In this document: in pieces, positions 1 to 8,862 of the stretch
How the letters are laid out: the number at the start of each line of letters is the position of its first letter
Numbering within the stretch: position 1 is the first letter of the stretch
Assembly: GCF_016786325.1 (NCBI RefSeq)
Contig: NZ_JADWYU010000110.1
Coordinates: 1-37,431 of the forward strand
Length of the DNA stretch: 37,431 bases
Reading direction: 5' to 3'
Source: Frankia nepalensis
Lineage (GTDB): Bacteria > Actinomycetota > Actinomycetes > Frankiales > Frankiaceae
Notes under the pieces: model-generated
The model's database searches: none
Told to the model about the DNA's origin: nothing
What the model saw: only the letters and a program-made list of their open reading frames with translations
Program-made: the position numbers and the translations under genes

Positions 1-92
1 CGCCGCGCGCGCGGGGGCGCCGGGGCCCCGCGCCCCCCCCCCCCCCCCCCCGGGGGCCGGATGGACGCGCGGGCGTCCTTGCCGCCAGCCGC
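1..92. other. Low-complexity left edge with a 19-C run
   Basis: No gene is visible before the kgd stop codon. The stretch is almost pure G/C and contains an uninterrupted run of 19 C at 33-51, followed directly by five G. A C-run joined to a G-run can fold back on itself and could form part of a kgd terminator. A homopolymer of this length at a sequence edge could equally be an assembly or sequencing artefact. Confidence 0.5.
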
Positions 93-3000
93 CTAGGAGG
101 CGAAGGCGGCCTCGATGAGGGCGCGCTGCTCCTTCTCGTGGACCTTGGACGAGCCCGACGCCGGGGCGGCGGCGGCCTTGCGCGAGACCCGGCGCAGCCG
201 CAGGCCGGCCGGCAGGAACTCCGGCAGGTGCAGGCCCATGTGCGGGTAGCCGCCCTGGTTCGCCGGCTCCTCCTGGACCCAGACGATGTCGGTCGCGTTC
301 GGGTAGCGGCGCAGCACCTCGGCGACCTCGGCGCCCGGAGTCGGGTAGAGCTGCTCGACCCGGACGAGCGCGAACTGGCCTCCGTCGTCCCGCCTGCCCC
401 GCGCGTCGGCCAGGTCCCAGTGCACCTTGCCGGCCGACAGCAGCACCCGGCGCACGGCGGCCGGGTCCGTGATCGACGCGTCGTCGATCACGGGCCGCCA
501 GGAGCCGGACGTCAGCTCCTGCACGGTCGCGGTCGCGGCCTTCAGCCGCAGCATCGACTTCGGCGTGAACACCACCAGCGGGCGGCGGACCGGCGAGAGC
601 GTCTGACGGCGCAGCAGGTGGAAGTAGCTGGCCGCGGACGACGGGTTGGCCACGGTCATGTTCTCGTCGGCGCACAGGGTCAGGAACCGCTCGATCCTGG
701 CGGAGGAGTGGTCGGGGCCCTGGCCCTCGTAGCCGTGCGGCAGCAGCAGGGTCAGCGCGTTGCGCTGGCCCCACTTCGCCTCGCCGGCGGAGAGGAACTC
801 GTCGATGATCGACTGGGCGCCGTTGGCGAAGTCGCCGAACTGCGCCTCCCACAGCACCAGCATGTCGGGCCGGGCGACCGAGTAGCCGTACTCGAAGCCC
901 ATCGCCGCGTACTCGGACAGCAGCGAGTCGTGGACGTAGAACGTGCCGACAGGGCCGCCGTCGGCGCGACGCAGGGTGCGCAGCGGGGTGTAGTCCTCGC
1001 CGGTGTAGCGGTCGACGAGTACGGAGTGGCGCTGGCCGAACGTGCCCCGCCGGCTGTCCTGGCCGGTGAGCCGCACCGAGCGGCCGTCGAGCAGCAGGCT
1101 GCCGAGCGCGATCGTCTCCGCGCAGGCCCAGTCGATCGCGCCGGTCTCGACCATCTGGGCGCGCCGCTCCAGCTGCGGGCGCAGCCGGGGGTGCACGGTG
1201 AAGTCGGCCGGCAGGTTCACCTGGGTGTCGATGACCTGCTTGACGACCTCCAGCGGCACCGCCGTGCCGACCGCGGCGGCCGCGGCGGCGTCGGCGGGCG
1301 TGGTGACGATCCGCGGCTGCGGGGTGGGCCGGTCGCCGGCCGCGTCGCGGGTCTCGGCGAACGCCTTCTCCAGTTCGAGGCGGTAGGTCTTCATCGCCTC
1401 CTCGGCCTGGTCGCGGGTGATGTCCCCGCGGCCGATCAGCGCCTCGGTGTAGAGCTTGCGCACGGACCGCTTCGCCGCGATCTCGTCGTACATGAGCGGC
1501 TGGGTGAACGACGGCTCGTCCATCTCGTTGTGGCCGCGCCGCCGGTAGCAGATCATGTCGACCACGACGTCCTTGTGGAACGCCTGCCGGTATTCGAACG
1601 CCAGCGCCGCCACCCGGACGCAGGCCTCCGGGTCGTCGCCGTTGACGTGGAAGATCGGCGCCTGCACCATCCGGGCGACGTCGGTGGCGTACACCGACGA
1701 GCGGCTCTCGGTCGGCGAGGTGGTGAAGCCGACCTGGTTGTTGATGACCAGGTGCACGGTGCCACCGGTGCGGTAGCCGCGCAGCTGCGAGAGGTTGAGC
1801 GTCTCGGCGACCACGCCCTGGCCGGCGAACGCCGCGTCCCCGTGGATGAGCACGGGCAGGACGGTGAAGCCCTCCATGCCCTTGTTCAGGATGTCCTGCT
1901 TGGCGCGGACGACGCCTTCCAGGACCGGGTCGACGGCCTCCAGGTGCGACGGGTTGGCGACCACCGAGACGGGGACCTTGCGGCCCTGCGGGCCGGTGTA
2001 GATGCCCTCGGCGCCCAGGTGGTACTTCACGTCGCCGGAGCCGTGGGCGGTCTGCGGGTCGAGGTGGCCCTCGAACTCCGCGAAGATCTGCCGGTAGGAC
2101 TTGCCGACGATGTTCGCCAGCACGTTGAGCCGGCCGCGGTGCGCCATGCCGATGACGACCTCGTCCATGCCCGTGCCGGCGGCCTGCGCGAGCACCTCGT
2201 CGAGCAGGGGGATCGCCGACTCGGCGCCCTCGAGGGAGAACCGGCGCTGGCCGACGTACTTGGTCTGGAGGAAGGACTCGAACGCCTCGGCGGCGCCGAG
2301 GCGCTCCAGCACGTGCAACTGCTCGGCCGGGTCTGGCCGCTCGGCGGAGCGCTCGACCCGGGCCTGGATCCACTTGCGCTCGGCCGGCTCCTGGATGTGC
2401 ATGTACTCGATGCCGACCCGGCGGCAGTACGAGTCGCGCAGCACCCCGAGGACGTCGCGCAGGGCCAGGGTGCGGTGGCCGGCGAACCCGTCGACCGGGA
2501 ACTCGCGGTCGAGGTCCCACAGCGTCAGGCTGTGGCTGTTGATGTCCAGGTCCGGGTGGCTGCGGATCGTGAACTCGAGCGGGTTCGTGTCCGCCATCAG
2601 GTGGCCGCGGACCCGGTAGGCGTGGATCAGCTCCTGCACCCGGGCGCTGTGGTCGAGGTCGCCCTCGTGGCTGGTCGGGATGTCGGTGATCCACCGGACC
2701 GGCTCGTAGGGGACCCGCAACGAGCGGAAGATCTCGTCGTAGAAGTCGTCCTCGCCGAGCAGCAGCTGGTGGATCCGGCGCAGGTACTCGCCCGACTGGG
2801 CACCCTGGATGATCCGGTGGTCGTAGGTGCTGGTCAGCGTGGTGACCTTGGAGATCGCCATCCTGGCGAGTGTCTCGGTGGAGGCGCCGGCGAACTCGGC
2901 GGGGTACTCCATCGCGCCGACGCCGATGATCGTGCCCTGGCCCTCCATCAGCCGCGGCACCGAGTGGACGGTGCCGATGCCGCCCGGGTTGGTCAGGCTG

Positions 3001-3863
3001 ATCGTGACGCCGGAGAAGTCCTCCGTGGTGAGCTTGCCCGCCCGGGCGCGGCGCACGATGTCCTCGTAGGCGCCCCAGAACTGGGCGAAGTCCATGTTCT
3101 CGGCTTCCCTGACCGCCGCGACGACCAGCTGCCGGCCCTTGCTGGTGACCAGGTCGATCGCCAGGCCCAGGTTGACGTGCTCCGGCGTGACCAGCGCCGG
3201 CTTACCGTCGACCGTCGCGAACGAGTTGTTCATCTCCGGGAAGTCGGCGAGAGCCTTCACCATCGCGAACCCAATGAGGTGCGTGAAGGAGATCTTGCCG
3301 CCGCGAGAGCGGGCCAGGTGCCGGTTGATGACGATCCGGTTGTCAATCATCAGCTTCGCTGGCACGGCGCGCACCGACGTCGCCGTCGGCACATGCAGCG
3401 ACGTCTCCATGTTGGTGACGACCCGGGCCGCGGCGCCCCGCAGCGTGGTGGCCGGCGCGCCGGGGCGCGCGCTCGACGCCTGGGCCGGCTTCGCCGCCGG
3501 CGCTGCCGCGGTGGGCGCCGCCGTGGGGGGCGCCGTGGCGGTGGGTGGCGTGGCGGTGGGTGTCGGAGCGGGTGCCGCCTGGGCCGGCTCCGCGGGCTCC
3601 GCCGGCTCGGCCGTGGCGGGCGCGGCCGCTGGCGCGGCCTCGGCGGCCTCCGGCGCGCCGGAGGCCTCGACGATCGCGCGGGCGCTCTCCGGGTCCGTGT
3701 GGTCGGTCGCGGTCGGAGCGCCTGGGTGGTAGTCGGAGAGGAACTCACGCCATTCGGGCGACACACTGTCTGGATCCGCGAGGTACTGCTGGTAGATCTC
3801 GAACACCAGCCACTCGTTGGTTCCGAAGTCTGGTCCTGACGCGGGTACCGTCGGTGCTGTCAC
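93..3863 (-). CDS. kgd: Multifunctional 2-oxoglutarate decarboxylase/dehydrogenase (E2-E1 fusion)
   Basis: 1256 residues, matching the actinobacterial Kgd/SucA fusion. The protein decarboxylates 2-oxoglutarate with thiamine diphosphate and feeds the TCA cycle as the E1 (and E2-like) part of the oxoglutarate dehydrogenase complex. Visible domains are a short N-terminal E1 segment (about 13-45, FGTNEWLV), an Ala/Pro/Thr-rich linker (about 70-140), an E2-type acyltransferase core (about 145-370) with the catalytic DHR triplet at 348-350, and the thiamine-dependent E1 domain (about 395-1250) with GMAHRGRLN near 572 and GDAAFAGQG at 675-683. As usual in this family there is no lipoyl domain. The start is GTG at 3863, and the N-terminus aligns with remembered mycobacterial Kgd. 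The family is typically inhibited by the FHA protein GarA, which is not encoded here. The gene stands alone and diverges from the hydantoinase gene. Confidence 0.96.
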   Translation of the reverse strand: MTAPTVPASGPDFGTNEWLVFEIYQQYLADPDSVSPEWREFLSDYHPGAPTATDHTDPESARAIVEASGAPEAAEAAPAAAPATAEPAEPAEPAQAAPAPTPTATPPTATAPPTAAPTAAAPAAKPAQASSARPGAPATTLRGAAARVVTNMETSLHVPTATSVRAVPAKLMIDNRIVINRHLARSRGGKISFTHLIGFAMVKALADFPEMNNSFATVDGKPALVTPEHVNLGLAIDLVTSKGRQLVVAAVREAENMDFAQFWGAYEDIVRRARAGKLTTEDFSGVTISLTNPGGIGTVHSVPRLMEGQGTIIGVGAMEYPAEFAGASTETLARMAISKVTTLTSTYDHRIIQGAQSGEYLRRIHQLLLGEDDFYDEIFRSLRVPYEPVRWITDIPTSHEGDLDHSARVQELIHAYRVRGHLMADTNPLEFTIRSHPDLDINSHSLTLWDLDREFPVDGFAGHRTLALRDVLGVLRDSYCRRVGIEYMHIQEPAERKWIQARVERSAERPDPAEQLHVLERLGAAEAFESFLQTKYVGQRRFSLEGAESAIPLLDEVLAQAAGTGMDEVVIGMAHRGRLNVLANIVGKSYRQIFAEFEGHLDPQTAHGSGDVKYHLGAEGIYTGPQGRKVPVSVVANPSHLEAVDPVLEGVVRAKQDILNKGMEGFTVLPVLIHGDAAFAGQGVVAETLNLSQLRGYRTGGTVHLVINNQVGFTTSPTESRSSVYATDVARMVQAPIFHVNGDDPEACVRVAALAFEYRQAFHKDVVVDMICYRRRGHNEMDEPSFTQPLMYDEIAAKRSVRKLYTEALIGRGDITRDQAEEAMKTYRLELEKAFAETRDAAGDRPTPQPRIVTTPADAAAAAAVGTAVPLEVVKQVIDTQVNLPADFTVHPRLRPQLERRAQMVETGAIDWACAETIALGSLLLDGRSVRLTGQDSRRGTFGQRHSVLVDRYTGEDYTPLRTLRRADGGPVGTFYVHDSLLSEYAAMGFEYGYSVARPDMLVLWEAQFGDFANGAQSIIDEFLSAGEAKWGQRNALTLLLPHGYEGQGPDHSSARIERFLTLCADENMTVANPSSAASYFHLLRRQTLSPVRRPLVVFTPKSMLRLKAATATVQELTSGSWRPVIDDASITDPAAVRRVLLSAGKVHWDLADARGRRDDGGQFALVRVEQLYPTPGAEVAEVLRRYPNATDIVWVQEEPANQGGYPHMGLHLPEFLPAGLRLRRVSRKAAAAPASGSSKVHEKEQRALIEAAFAS

Positions 3864-4286
3864 GGGGCCAATCGCCTCTATCCACGGTCTGACTTCACGT
3901 TTTGCTGAAGGGCAGCCATTGAAAGGCCCTTCCGCTACCGCCCATCCAGGCTACTCGCCGGGGCCGAAGGTCCCTCTCCCGGCCCATTGCGGCATATCAG
4001 TCTGCAGTCGTCCGACGTCGCGTCTCAGCCGTCGCCGGCCGGAGCCGGTGGCGAGGCGTGGTCGCGGCGCTGCCCTCCGATATCCGGTGGCGTGCCCAAG
4101 GCGGACATCTGGGTCACTCCGCCCACCGGGGAGCCCAGGCCGGGCCTGGGCCGTGACCAGACGCTACCGGCTGGCTCCCGGGCGCCGCCGGTGTGAGTTT
4201 CCCGGCATCGGCGTCGCGGCGTCGGGCCCGCGTCACATCTGACGTCCGGCCGGACCCGGTGACCGGCGGCGTGCGACGCTGCCGGC
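3864..4286. other. Divergent intergenic region kgd / hyuA
   Basis: 423 bp between two divergent starts, so promoters for both genes should lie here. I could not identify convincing -35/-10 pairs. The part nearest kgd (about 3890-3930) is less GC-rich than its surroundings and holds an inverted repeat, listed separately. Open frames crossing the region have no recognisable protein character. Confidence 0.6.
3907..3932. promoter_or_regulatory. Inverted repeat upstream of kgd
   Basis: GAAGGGC (3907-3913) and GCCCTTC (3926-3932) are perfect complements separated by 12 nt. The repeat lies 44-69 nt upstream of the kgd GTG in a locally AT-richer stretch. That position suits an operator or a 5'-leader hairpin. 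No regulator can be assigned. Confidence 0.35.
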
Positions 4287-6614
4287 GTGGCGGCGGGCGC
4301 GGCGGTGGGCGAACAGGACGGCTTCGCGGGCGACGGCGGTACGGCGGCGAGGGGACGGAGCCTGCCAGGCCTGCGCGTGGGCGTCGACACCGGCGGGACC
4401 TTCACGGACCTCGCGGCGATCGGGCCGGACGGGCAGACGCTGTTCGCGAAGGTGCCATCGGTTCCGTCGGACCCGTCCGTCGCGGTTCTCGCGGCGCTGG
4501 CTCGAGCCTTCCAGCGGATCTCCCCCGAGATCTCCCAGCAGACCCCCCAGATCGCTTACCCGCCGGATCGACGAGGTCGATCCGGCGGGGACCCTGTCGT
4601 CGATCCGGCGGGGACCCCGGGCTTCGCGGATCCGCCGGGAGCCCCAGGGGCCCTGAGCCCGCCGGGAACCGCGGCGACACCGGGTGGCCGGCGCGGCACG
4701 GGCCAGGACGACCCGGCCAGCCGGTGGGTCGAGCGGTTCGCGCACGGCACCACCGTCGCGACCAACGCGCTGCTGGAGCGGGCCGGTGCCAGGACGGCGC
4801 TGGTCACCACCCATGGGTTCCGCGACGTCATCGAGATCGGCCGGCAGAACCGGCCGTCGCTCTACGACCTGACCAGGGACCGGCCGGCGAGCCTGGTCCC
4901 GCGCGCGCTGCGGTTCACCGTGCGCGAGCGCTGCGGACCCGACGGCGTGCTGGTCGAGCTCACCGACGCCGAGATCGTCCGGGTCGTCGACGAGGTCGCG
5001 GCCGTGGGTGGTGTCGAGGCGGTCGCCGTCTGCCTGCTGTTCTCGTTCGCCTGGCCGGAGCACGAGCGGCGGCTCGCCGCCGGCCTGCGCGCCGGCCTGC
5101 CCGGGGTGACCGTCGTCGCCTCCAGCGAGGTGCTGCCCGCGTTCCGCGAGTACGAGCGGTTCGCGACGACCGCGGCGGACGCCTACCTGACGCCCAAGCT
5201 GTCGACGTACCTGACCAGGCTGGGTGGGCGGGCCGCCGCCGCGGGCGTCGGCGAGCCGCTCGTCATGCGGTCGTCCGGCGGGGTGGCCAGCCTCGCCGAG
5301 GCGGCCGCGCACGCCGCCACCTGCGTGCTGTCCGGCCCGGCCGGCGGCGTCGTGGGCGCCGCCTACGTCGCCGGCCTCTCCGGGGTGCGCGACCTGCTGA
5401 CCTTCGACATGGGCGGCACGTCGACCGACGTCGCGCCGGTCCTCGACGGCCGGGCGCTGACCACCTCCGAGTCGGTGGTGGCCGGTGTCCCGATCATGTT
5501 GCCGACCGTGGACGTGCACTCCGTGAGCGCCGGCGGCGGCTCGATCGCCTGGGTCGACTCCGGCGGCGCGCTGCGGGTCGGCCCGTCCTCCGCCGGCGCC
5601 GACCCCGGGCCCGCCTGCTACCAGCGCGGGGGGCGGGAGGCGACGGTGACCGACGCCGACCTGGCGCTGGGGTATCTCGGCGACGGCGCGAGCCTTGGTG
5701 GCAAGGTCACGCTGTCCGCCGCGGCGGCGACGGCGGCGCTCGAGCGGCTCGGCGCCCGCCTCGGCCTGACGGCGCTCGCGGCCGCCGCCGGGGTGGTCGC
5801 CGTCGCGGACGCCGAGATGACCCGCGCGCTGCGGGTCGTCTCCGTGGAGCGGGGGCTCGACCCGCGCGCGCTCGCGCTGGTGGCCTTCGGCGGGGCCGGC
5901 GGGACGCACGCCTGCGCGCTGGCCGAGGCGCTCGGGATGACGACCGTGCTGGTGCCCCGGGCGGCCGGGGTGCTCTCGGCGCTGGGGCTCGCGCTCGGTG
6001 ACGTGCGCCGTGACCACGCGGCGCCGTTGCGCGGCCGGCTCGGTGACGTCGACCTCGCCGGCGCGTTCGCCCGGCTCGCCGCCGAGGCCGCCTCGGCGGC
6101 CCGGGCGGCCGGCGCCGTCGGCGACGCCGGCGACCTGGTGCTGGAACGCCAGCTGGACTGCCGCTACGTCGGCCAGGCGCACGAACTGACGGTCTCCGCC
6201 GGTGCCGCCGGCGCGGGCGCCGGGAGCGAGCCGGCCGGCGGGGAGCCGTCGAACGAGACGCTGGCCGCCACCGCTCGGGCGGAGTTCGAGCGGGCGCACC
6301 TGCGCCGCTACGGCCACGTCGCGCCCGACCGGGACGTCGAGGTCGTCGCCGCGCGGCTCGTCGCCACGGTCCCCGGGCTGCGCCCGGCGCTCGCCGCCGA
6401 GCCCGCGGCCCTTGGCGCGCCCCGCGGCCGGCGCGAGGTCTTCCTGGACGGCGCCTGGCACGAGGTCGACGTCGTCGCCCGGGCCGCCCTCGGCCCCGGC
6501 GACGCGCTGGCCGGCCCGGCCGTCGTCGAGTTCGCCGAGGCGACCTGCCTCGTCCGTCCTGGCTGGTCCGCGCGCGTCGACGCGGTGGGCACGCTCACTC
6601 TTACGCGCGCGTGA
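4287..6614 (+). CDS. hyuA: Hydantoinase A / oxoprolinase family ATP-dependent amidohydrolase subunit
   Basis: 775 residues of the hydantoinase A/5-oxoprolinase family, which opens hydantoin or 5-oxoproline-type lactam rings using ATP. The actin-like ATPase phosphate-1 signature DTGGTFTD is at 34-41, HGTTVATN at 153-160, a second phosphate loop FDMGGTSTD at 373-381 and an AFGGAGG loop near 535. The C-terminal family domain ends the protein. Residues about 76-142 are a Pro/Gly/Asp-rich insertion between the first strand-helix unit and HGTTVATN, where I expect a short linker; it is encoded by a dispersed-repeat cluster. The partner subunit HyuB, usually adjacent, is absent: the next gene is convergent thiL. 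The start GTG at 4287 is chosen because the N-terminal motif follows about 30 residues later; later starts are possible. The substrate is unknown. Confidence 0.85.
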   Translation: MAAGAAVGEQDGFAGDGGTAARGRSLPGLRVGVDTGGTFTDLAAIGPDGQTLFAKVPSVPSDPSVAVLAALARAFQRISPEISQQTPQIAYPPDRRGRSGGDPVVDPAGTPGFADPPGAPGALSPPGTAATPGGRRGTGQDDPASRWVERFAHGTTVATNALLERAGARTALVTTHGFRDVIEIGRQNRPSLYDLTRDRPASLVPRALRFTVRERCGPDGVLVELTDAEIVRVVDEVAAVGGVEAVAVCLLFSFAWPEHERRLAAGLRAGLPGVTVVASSEVLPAFREYERFATTAADAYLTPKLSTYLTRLGGRAAAAGVGEPLVMRSSGGVASLAEAAAHAATCVLSGPAGGVVGAAYVAGLSGVRDLLTFDMGGTSTDVAPVLDGRALTTSESVVAGVPIMLPTVDVHSVSAGGGSIAWVDSGGALRVGPSSAGADPGPACYQRGGREATVTDADLALGYLGDGASLGGKVTLSAAAATAALERLGARLGLTALAAAAGVVAVADAEMTRALRVVSVERGLDPRALALVAFGGAGGTHACALAEALGMTTVLVPRAAGVLSALGLALGDVRRDHAAPLRGRLGDVDLAGAFARLAAEAASAARAAGAVGDAGDLVLERQLDCRYVGQAHELTVSAGAAGAGAGSEPAGGEPSNETLAATARAEFERAHLRRYGHVAPDRDVEVVAARLVATVPGLRPALAAEPAALGAPRGRREVFLDGAWHEVDVVARAALGPGDALAGPAVVEFAEATCLVRPGWSARVDAVGTLTLTRA
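4515..4675 (+). repeat. Dispersed GATCCGGCGGGRACCC repeat cluster A (inside hyuA)
   Basis: Two exact copies of the 16-mer GATCCGGCGGGGACCC start at 4579 and 4602. Around them are related GGATCCGCCGGGAGCCC-like and CTCCCAG modules. The cluster is translated in frame as part of the hyuA linker (residues about 76-142) without a stop. It is the same family as the clusters near 8815, 12255, 13145, 16550, 18305 and 33330. Confidence 0.8.
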
Positions 6615-6635
6615 GGGCGGGTGCCGGCGACCCGG

Positions 6636-6685
6636 GCCATGCGCCTCGGCGGGCCGATCGGCCATGCGCCTCGGCGGCCCGATCA
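6636..6685. repeat. Two-copy 25-bp direct tandem repeat
   Basis: GCCATGCGCCTCGGCGG begins at 6636 and again at 6661. The two 25-bp units differ at two positions near their ends. The repeat lies just after the hyuA stop codon in noncoding sequence, and no function is evident. Confidence 0.75.
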
Positions 6686-6805
6686 GCGGCGAATTAGGCT
6701 CAGTAAGGACTTTTGGCCCGTCGCCTCTCGCTGGGAACAGGCCGACTAGCTGCGCCGTTACCATGACAGTGCCGGCCCGCATCATGGCCCCCGGACCTAA
6801 AACAC

Positions 6806-6820
6806 GTCGCTACGAGCGAC
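6806..6820. terminator. Short hairpin between convergent genes
   Basis: GTCGCT (6806-6811) and AGCGAC (6815-6820) form a 6-bp stem with an ACG loop, located between the hyuA and thiL ends. No U-tract follows, as is common in high-GC actinobacteria, so the terminator role is only suggested by position. Confidence 0.3.
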
Positions 6821-6977
6821 CTTGCCCCGTGAGGCGACCTGGCGGGCCGGCATCTACTTCATCCTGTTGCTCGCCGCCCGCCGGGCGGCTTCCCGGGGAT
6901 CAGATGTCGCTCTGGGGTGTTCCCCGGGCCTCTGGACCCCGGCGTCGCGCCGCGCGCGGCCTTTGGATTCAGACCCG

Positions 6978-7928
6978 TCAACCACGCGGATAGTGGTCCC
7001 AGCCCTGAGCGCCGGCATAGGGGGCGCCGTCGACGACGACGCCCGAGCCCTCGGTCACCTCGCCGACGAGGCGGGTCCCGGGCGGCAGCGGGGCCGTGGG
7101 CGGCAGGCAGGCGACGAACGCGTTGTCGTCGCCACCGGTCAGCACCCAGCGCAGCGGGTCGGCGGCCAGCCGCTCGGCCGCCGCGCGCAGCGGCGCGGCG
7201 ACGTCGAGGGCCGCGGCGCGCAGCTCGACCCGGACACCGGACGCGGTGGCGACGTGGCCCACGTCGGCCAGCAGGCCGTCGCTGACGTCGCACATCGCGG
7301 TCGCGCCGGCGGCCGCCAGGGCCTGGCCGGCGGCGTACGGCGGGCTGGGGCGGCGGTGCGCGTCGAGCAGCTCGACCGGCCCGTCGGCGCCCGCGTCGAG
7401 CAGCTCGAGGCCGGCCTGCGCCCAGCCCAGGCGGCCGGCGAGCACCACCCGGTCACCCGGCCTGGCGCCCCCGCGCAGGACCGGCGCGGCGCCACCGAGG
7501 TCGCCCAGCGCGGTGATGGCGAGCAGCACCCGGTCGGCCGAGCTCACGTCGCCGCCGGCGACATACGCCCCGACCTCGGCGCACTCGTCGCGCAGCCCGT
7601 CCGCGAGCCGCAGCGCCCAGTCGACCGGCAGGTCGCCCGGCGCGGCGAAGCCGACCAGCAGGCCGGTCGGCCGGGCGCCCATCGCCACCACGTCGGAGAG
7701 GTTCTGCGCCGCCGCCTTGCGGCCGACGTCATACCCGGACGAGTAGTCGCGGCGGAAGTGCCGCCCCTCCAGCAGCAGGTCGGTGGTGGCCACGACCCGG
7801 CCGTCGGGCGCGGCCAGCAGGGCGGCATCGTCGCCGGGCCCCACCAGCAGCCCTTCGCCGCCCGGGAACCGGGCTGTGATCGCCCTGATCAGGCCGAACT
7901 CACCGAGATCGGCTAGATGGCCGGTCAT
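6978..7928 (-). CDS. thiL: Thiamine-monophosphate kinase
   Basis: 316 residues, the usual ThiL length. The enzyme phosphorylates thiamine monophosphate to thiamine diphosphate with ATP, the last step of cofactor synthesis. Family signatures in order: GPGDDAALL near 30 (metal/nucleotide binding), TTDLLLEGRHF near 47, a KAAAQNLSDVVAMGA helix that contacts ATP, AGGDVSS near 130, DVSDGLLADVGHV near 220, and a C-terminal LTGGDDNAF loop where many homologues read GEDY/GEDH. The ATG at 7928 fits because MTGHLADLGEFGLI is the normal ThiL start, although the reading frame stays open upstream for another 600 nt. The product is the cofactor used by Kgd, but the two genes are not in one operon. Confidence 0.93.
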   Translation of the reverse strand: MTGHLADLGEFGLIRAITARFPGGEGLLVGPGDDAALLAAPDGRVVATTDLLLEGRHFRRDYSSGYDVGRKAAAQNLSDVVAMGARPTGLLVGFAAPGDLPVDWALRLADGLRDECAEVGAYVAGGDVSSADRVLLAITALGDLGGAAPVLRGGARPGDRVVLAGRLGWAQAGLELLDAGADGPVELLDAHRRPSPPYAAGQALAAAGATAMCDVSDGLLADVGHVATASGVRVELRAAALDVAAPLRAAAERLAADPLRWVLTGGDDNAFVACLPPTAPLPPGTRLVGEVTEGSGVVVDGAPYAGAQGWDHYPRG

Positions 7929-8226
7929 TGGGAGACCGGTGGGGTGACGGACGGGGAGCCGGACGGTCGCACGCCGGAACTCTAGCGTCGCGCCGCGCCG
8001 CGGGTCATCCTGCGCCGATCGCGTACGGATTGTCAGAACATGCGGCGAATATCCCGACCACGGCGGAATGCGGACGCCGGGATTGCCAGAAGACGCTCCC
8101 CGCCGGCGGGGAGCGGCCGCGCGCGGAGGGCGCCGGCCGCGCACGGGAGCACCGGTGGCGAATTGGTCGCTCCGCCCCCGGATTTCCCGGACGTGTCGCG
8201 GGGCCTTTGGAATTCTTCGGGGTTCT

Positions 8227-8238
8227 TTCCCGCGGGAA
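8227..8238. promoter_or_regulatory. Perfect 12-bp palindrome TTCCCGCGGGAA
   Basis: TTCCCGCGGGAA equals its own reverse complement. It lies about 300 bp upstream of the thiL start and 625 bp upstream of the acetamidase start. This could be a regulator site or chance; no second copy was noticed nearby. Confidence 0.3.
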
Positions 8239-8549
8239 CCCGGCCCGAATGGCGCCGGGAGTTCGCCGATGGGCCCGGGTGATCGCCGCGGCCCCGGTGC
8301 GTGGCGAGGTCGCGAGCGGCCTGGGTCGGGTCGCTCGACGGGTTGGTCACCGGACCTGGTGGCCCCGACCGTAGCGGTAGGTGCGGCTGGGGTCGCGGCT
8401 CGCGTCCGGAGCGCGGCATCGGCTCGGCGCCTGGCGCGGGTCCGCCGGTGAGCGACCACGCCTCGCGACCGGCCGGCGGGGTTCGCCGCCGGCGCTCGGC
8501 TGGCGGCGCTGGTCGGGGGGCCGGCACGCCAGATCACCGAGGGGCCGAT

Positions 8550-8586
8550 GGAACCAAACTGTTCCGTGGTAAGGGCACCTTTGACG
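8550..8586 (+). promoter_or_regulatory. Operator-like repeat and possible -35 box upstream of acetamidase gene
   Basis: GGAAC (8550-8554) and GTTCC (8561-8565) form a perfect inverted repeat with a 6-nt spacer. A TTGACG hexamer follows at 8581-8586. No good -10 hexamer sits at 17-18 nt spacing (GGTGGAAT lies somewhat further), so this is only a candidate promoter. It is about 280 nt upstream of the acetamidase start. Confidence 0.3.
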
Positions 8587-8794
8587 CACGCGAGGCGGGG
8601 ACATGGTGGAATGCTGCCGATGGCAACCTCGCCGACATCTGGCCGTCATATCCCGCTGGGACTCTGACGCCCGTGCCGCTCGACATCCTCTGCCACCCCC
8701 CTCGTCTGGTGGCGCCGGTCGCGCGCGCCTCCAGTCCGAGCGCGTGCGCGCCTTCGCGAGAGGTCCAGGCCCCCTCGCCGGACGCCGGCCCGTA

Positions 8795-8845
8795 CCCGTC
8801 AGATCGGCGACGCCGATCCGGCGGGAACCCCGGGGCCGGGCCCAG
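8795..8845 (+). repeat. Dispersed repeat cluster B (upstream of acetamidase)
   Basis: GATCCGGCGGGAACCC starts at 8815, preceded by CAGATCGGCGACGCC, which resembles the left half of the cluster at 18305. The copy ends about 20 nt before the acetamidase GTG, so it would lie in the 5' leader of that gene. Confidence 0.75.
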
Positions 8846-8862
8846 GCGCGGGTAGGGCGCCG

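Larger units (their letters stand above)
6615..6977. other. Convergent intergenic region hyuA / thiL
   Basis: 363 bp between two convergent genes with no supportable coding sequence. It holds a two-copy 25-bp tandem repeat and a short hairpin (both listed). The piece around 6690-6810 has several AT-rich words, including a CCTAAAACA stretch, and is less GC-rich than the genes. I see nothing else assignable. Confidence 0.5.
7929..8862. other. 934-bp region without a supportable gene
   Basis: Divergent starts (thiL left, acetamidase right) flank this region. Several frames are open on both strands, but their translations are Arg/Pro/Gly-rich with no motif, as expected for non-coding DNA of this composition. 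Contents I can see are a perfect 12-bp palindrome at 8227-8238, an operator-like inverted repeat at 8550-8565 followed by TTGACG at 8581, and dispersed-repeat cluster B at about 8795-8845. The stretch 8545-8680 is AT-richer and is the most likely promoter zone for the acetamidase gene. Confidence 0.5.

Noticed and set aside
138-3839. 1233-codon open frame on the plus strand opposite kgd
   Set aside because: Its translation is an Arg/Val/Asp/His-rich sequence without motifs; the minus-strand frame is unmistakably Kgd. Long antisense frames are expected at this GC content.
7929-8537. 203-codon upstream extension of thiL
   Set aside because: The ThiL family begins at MTGHLADLGE; the extension has no conserved content.
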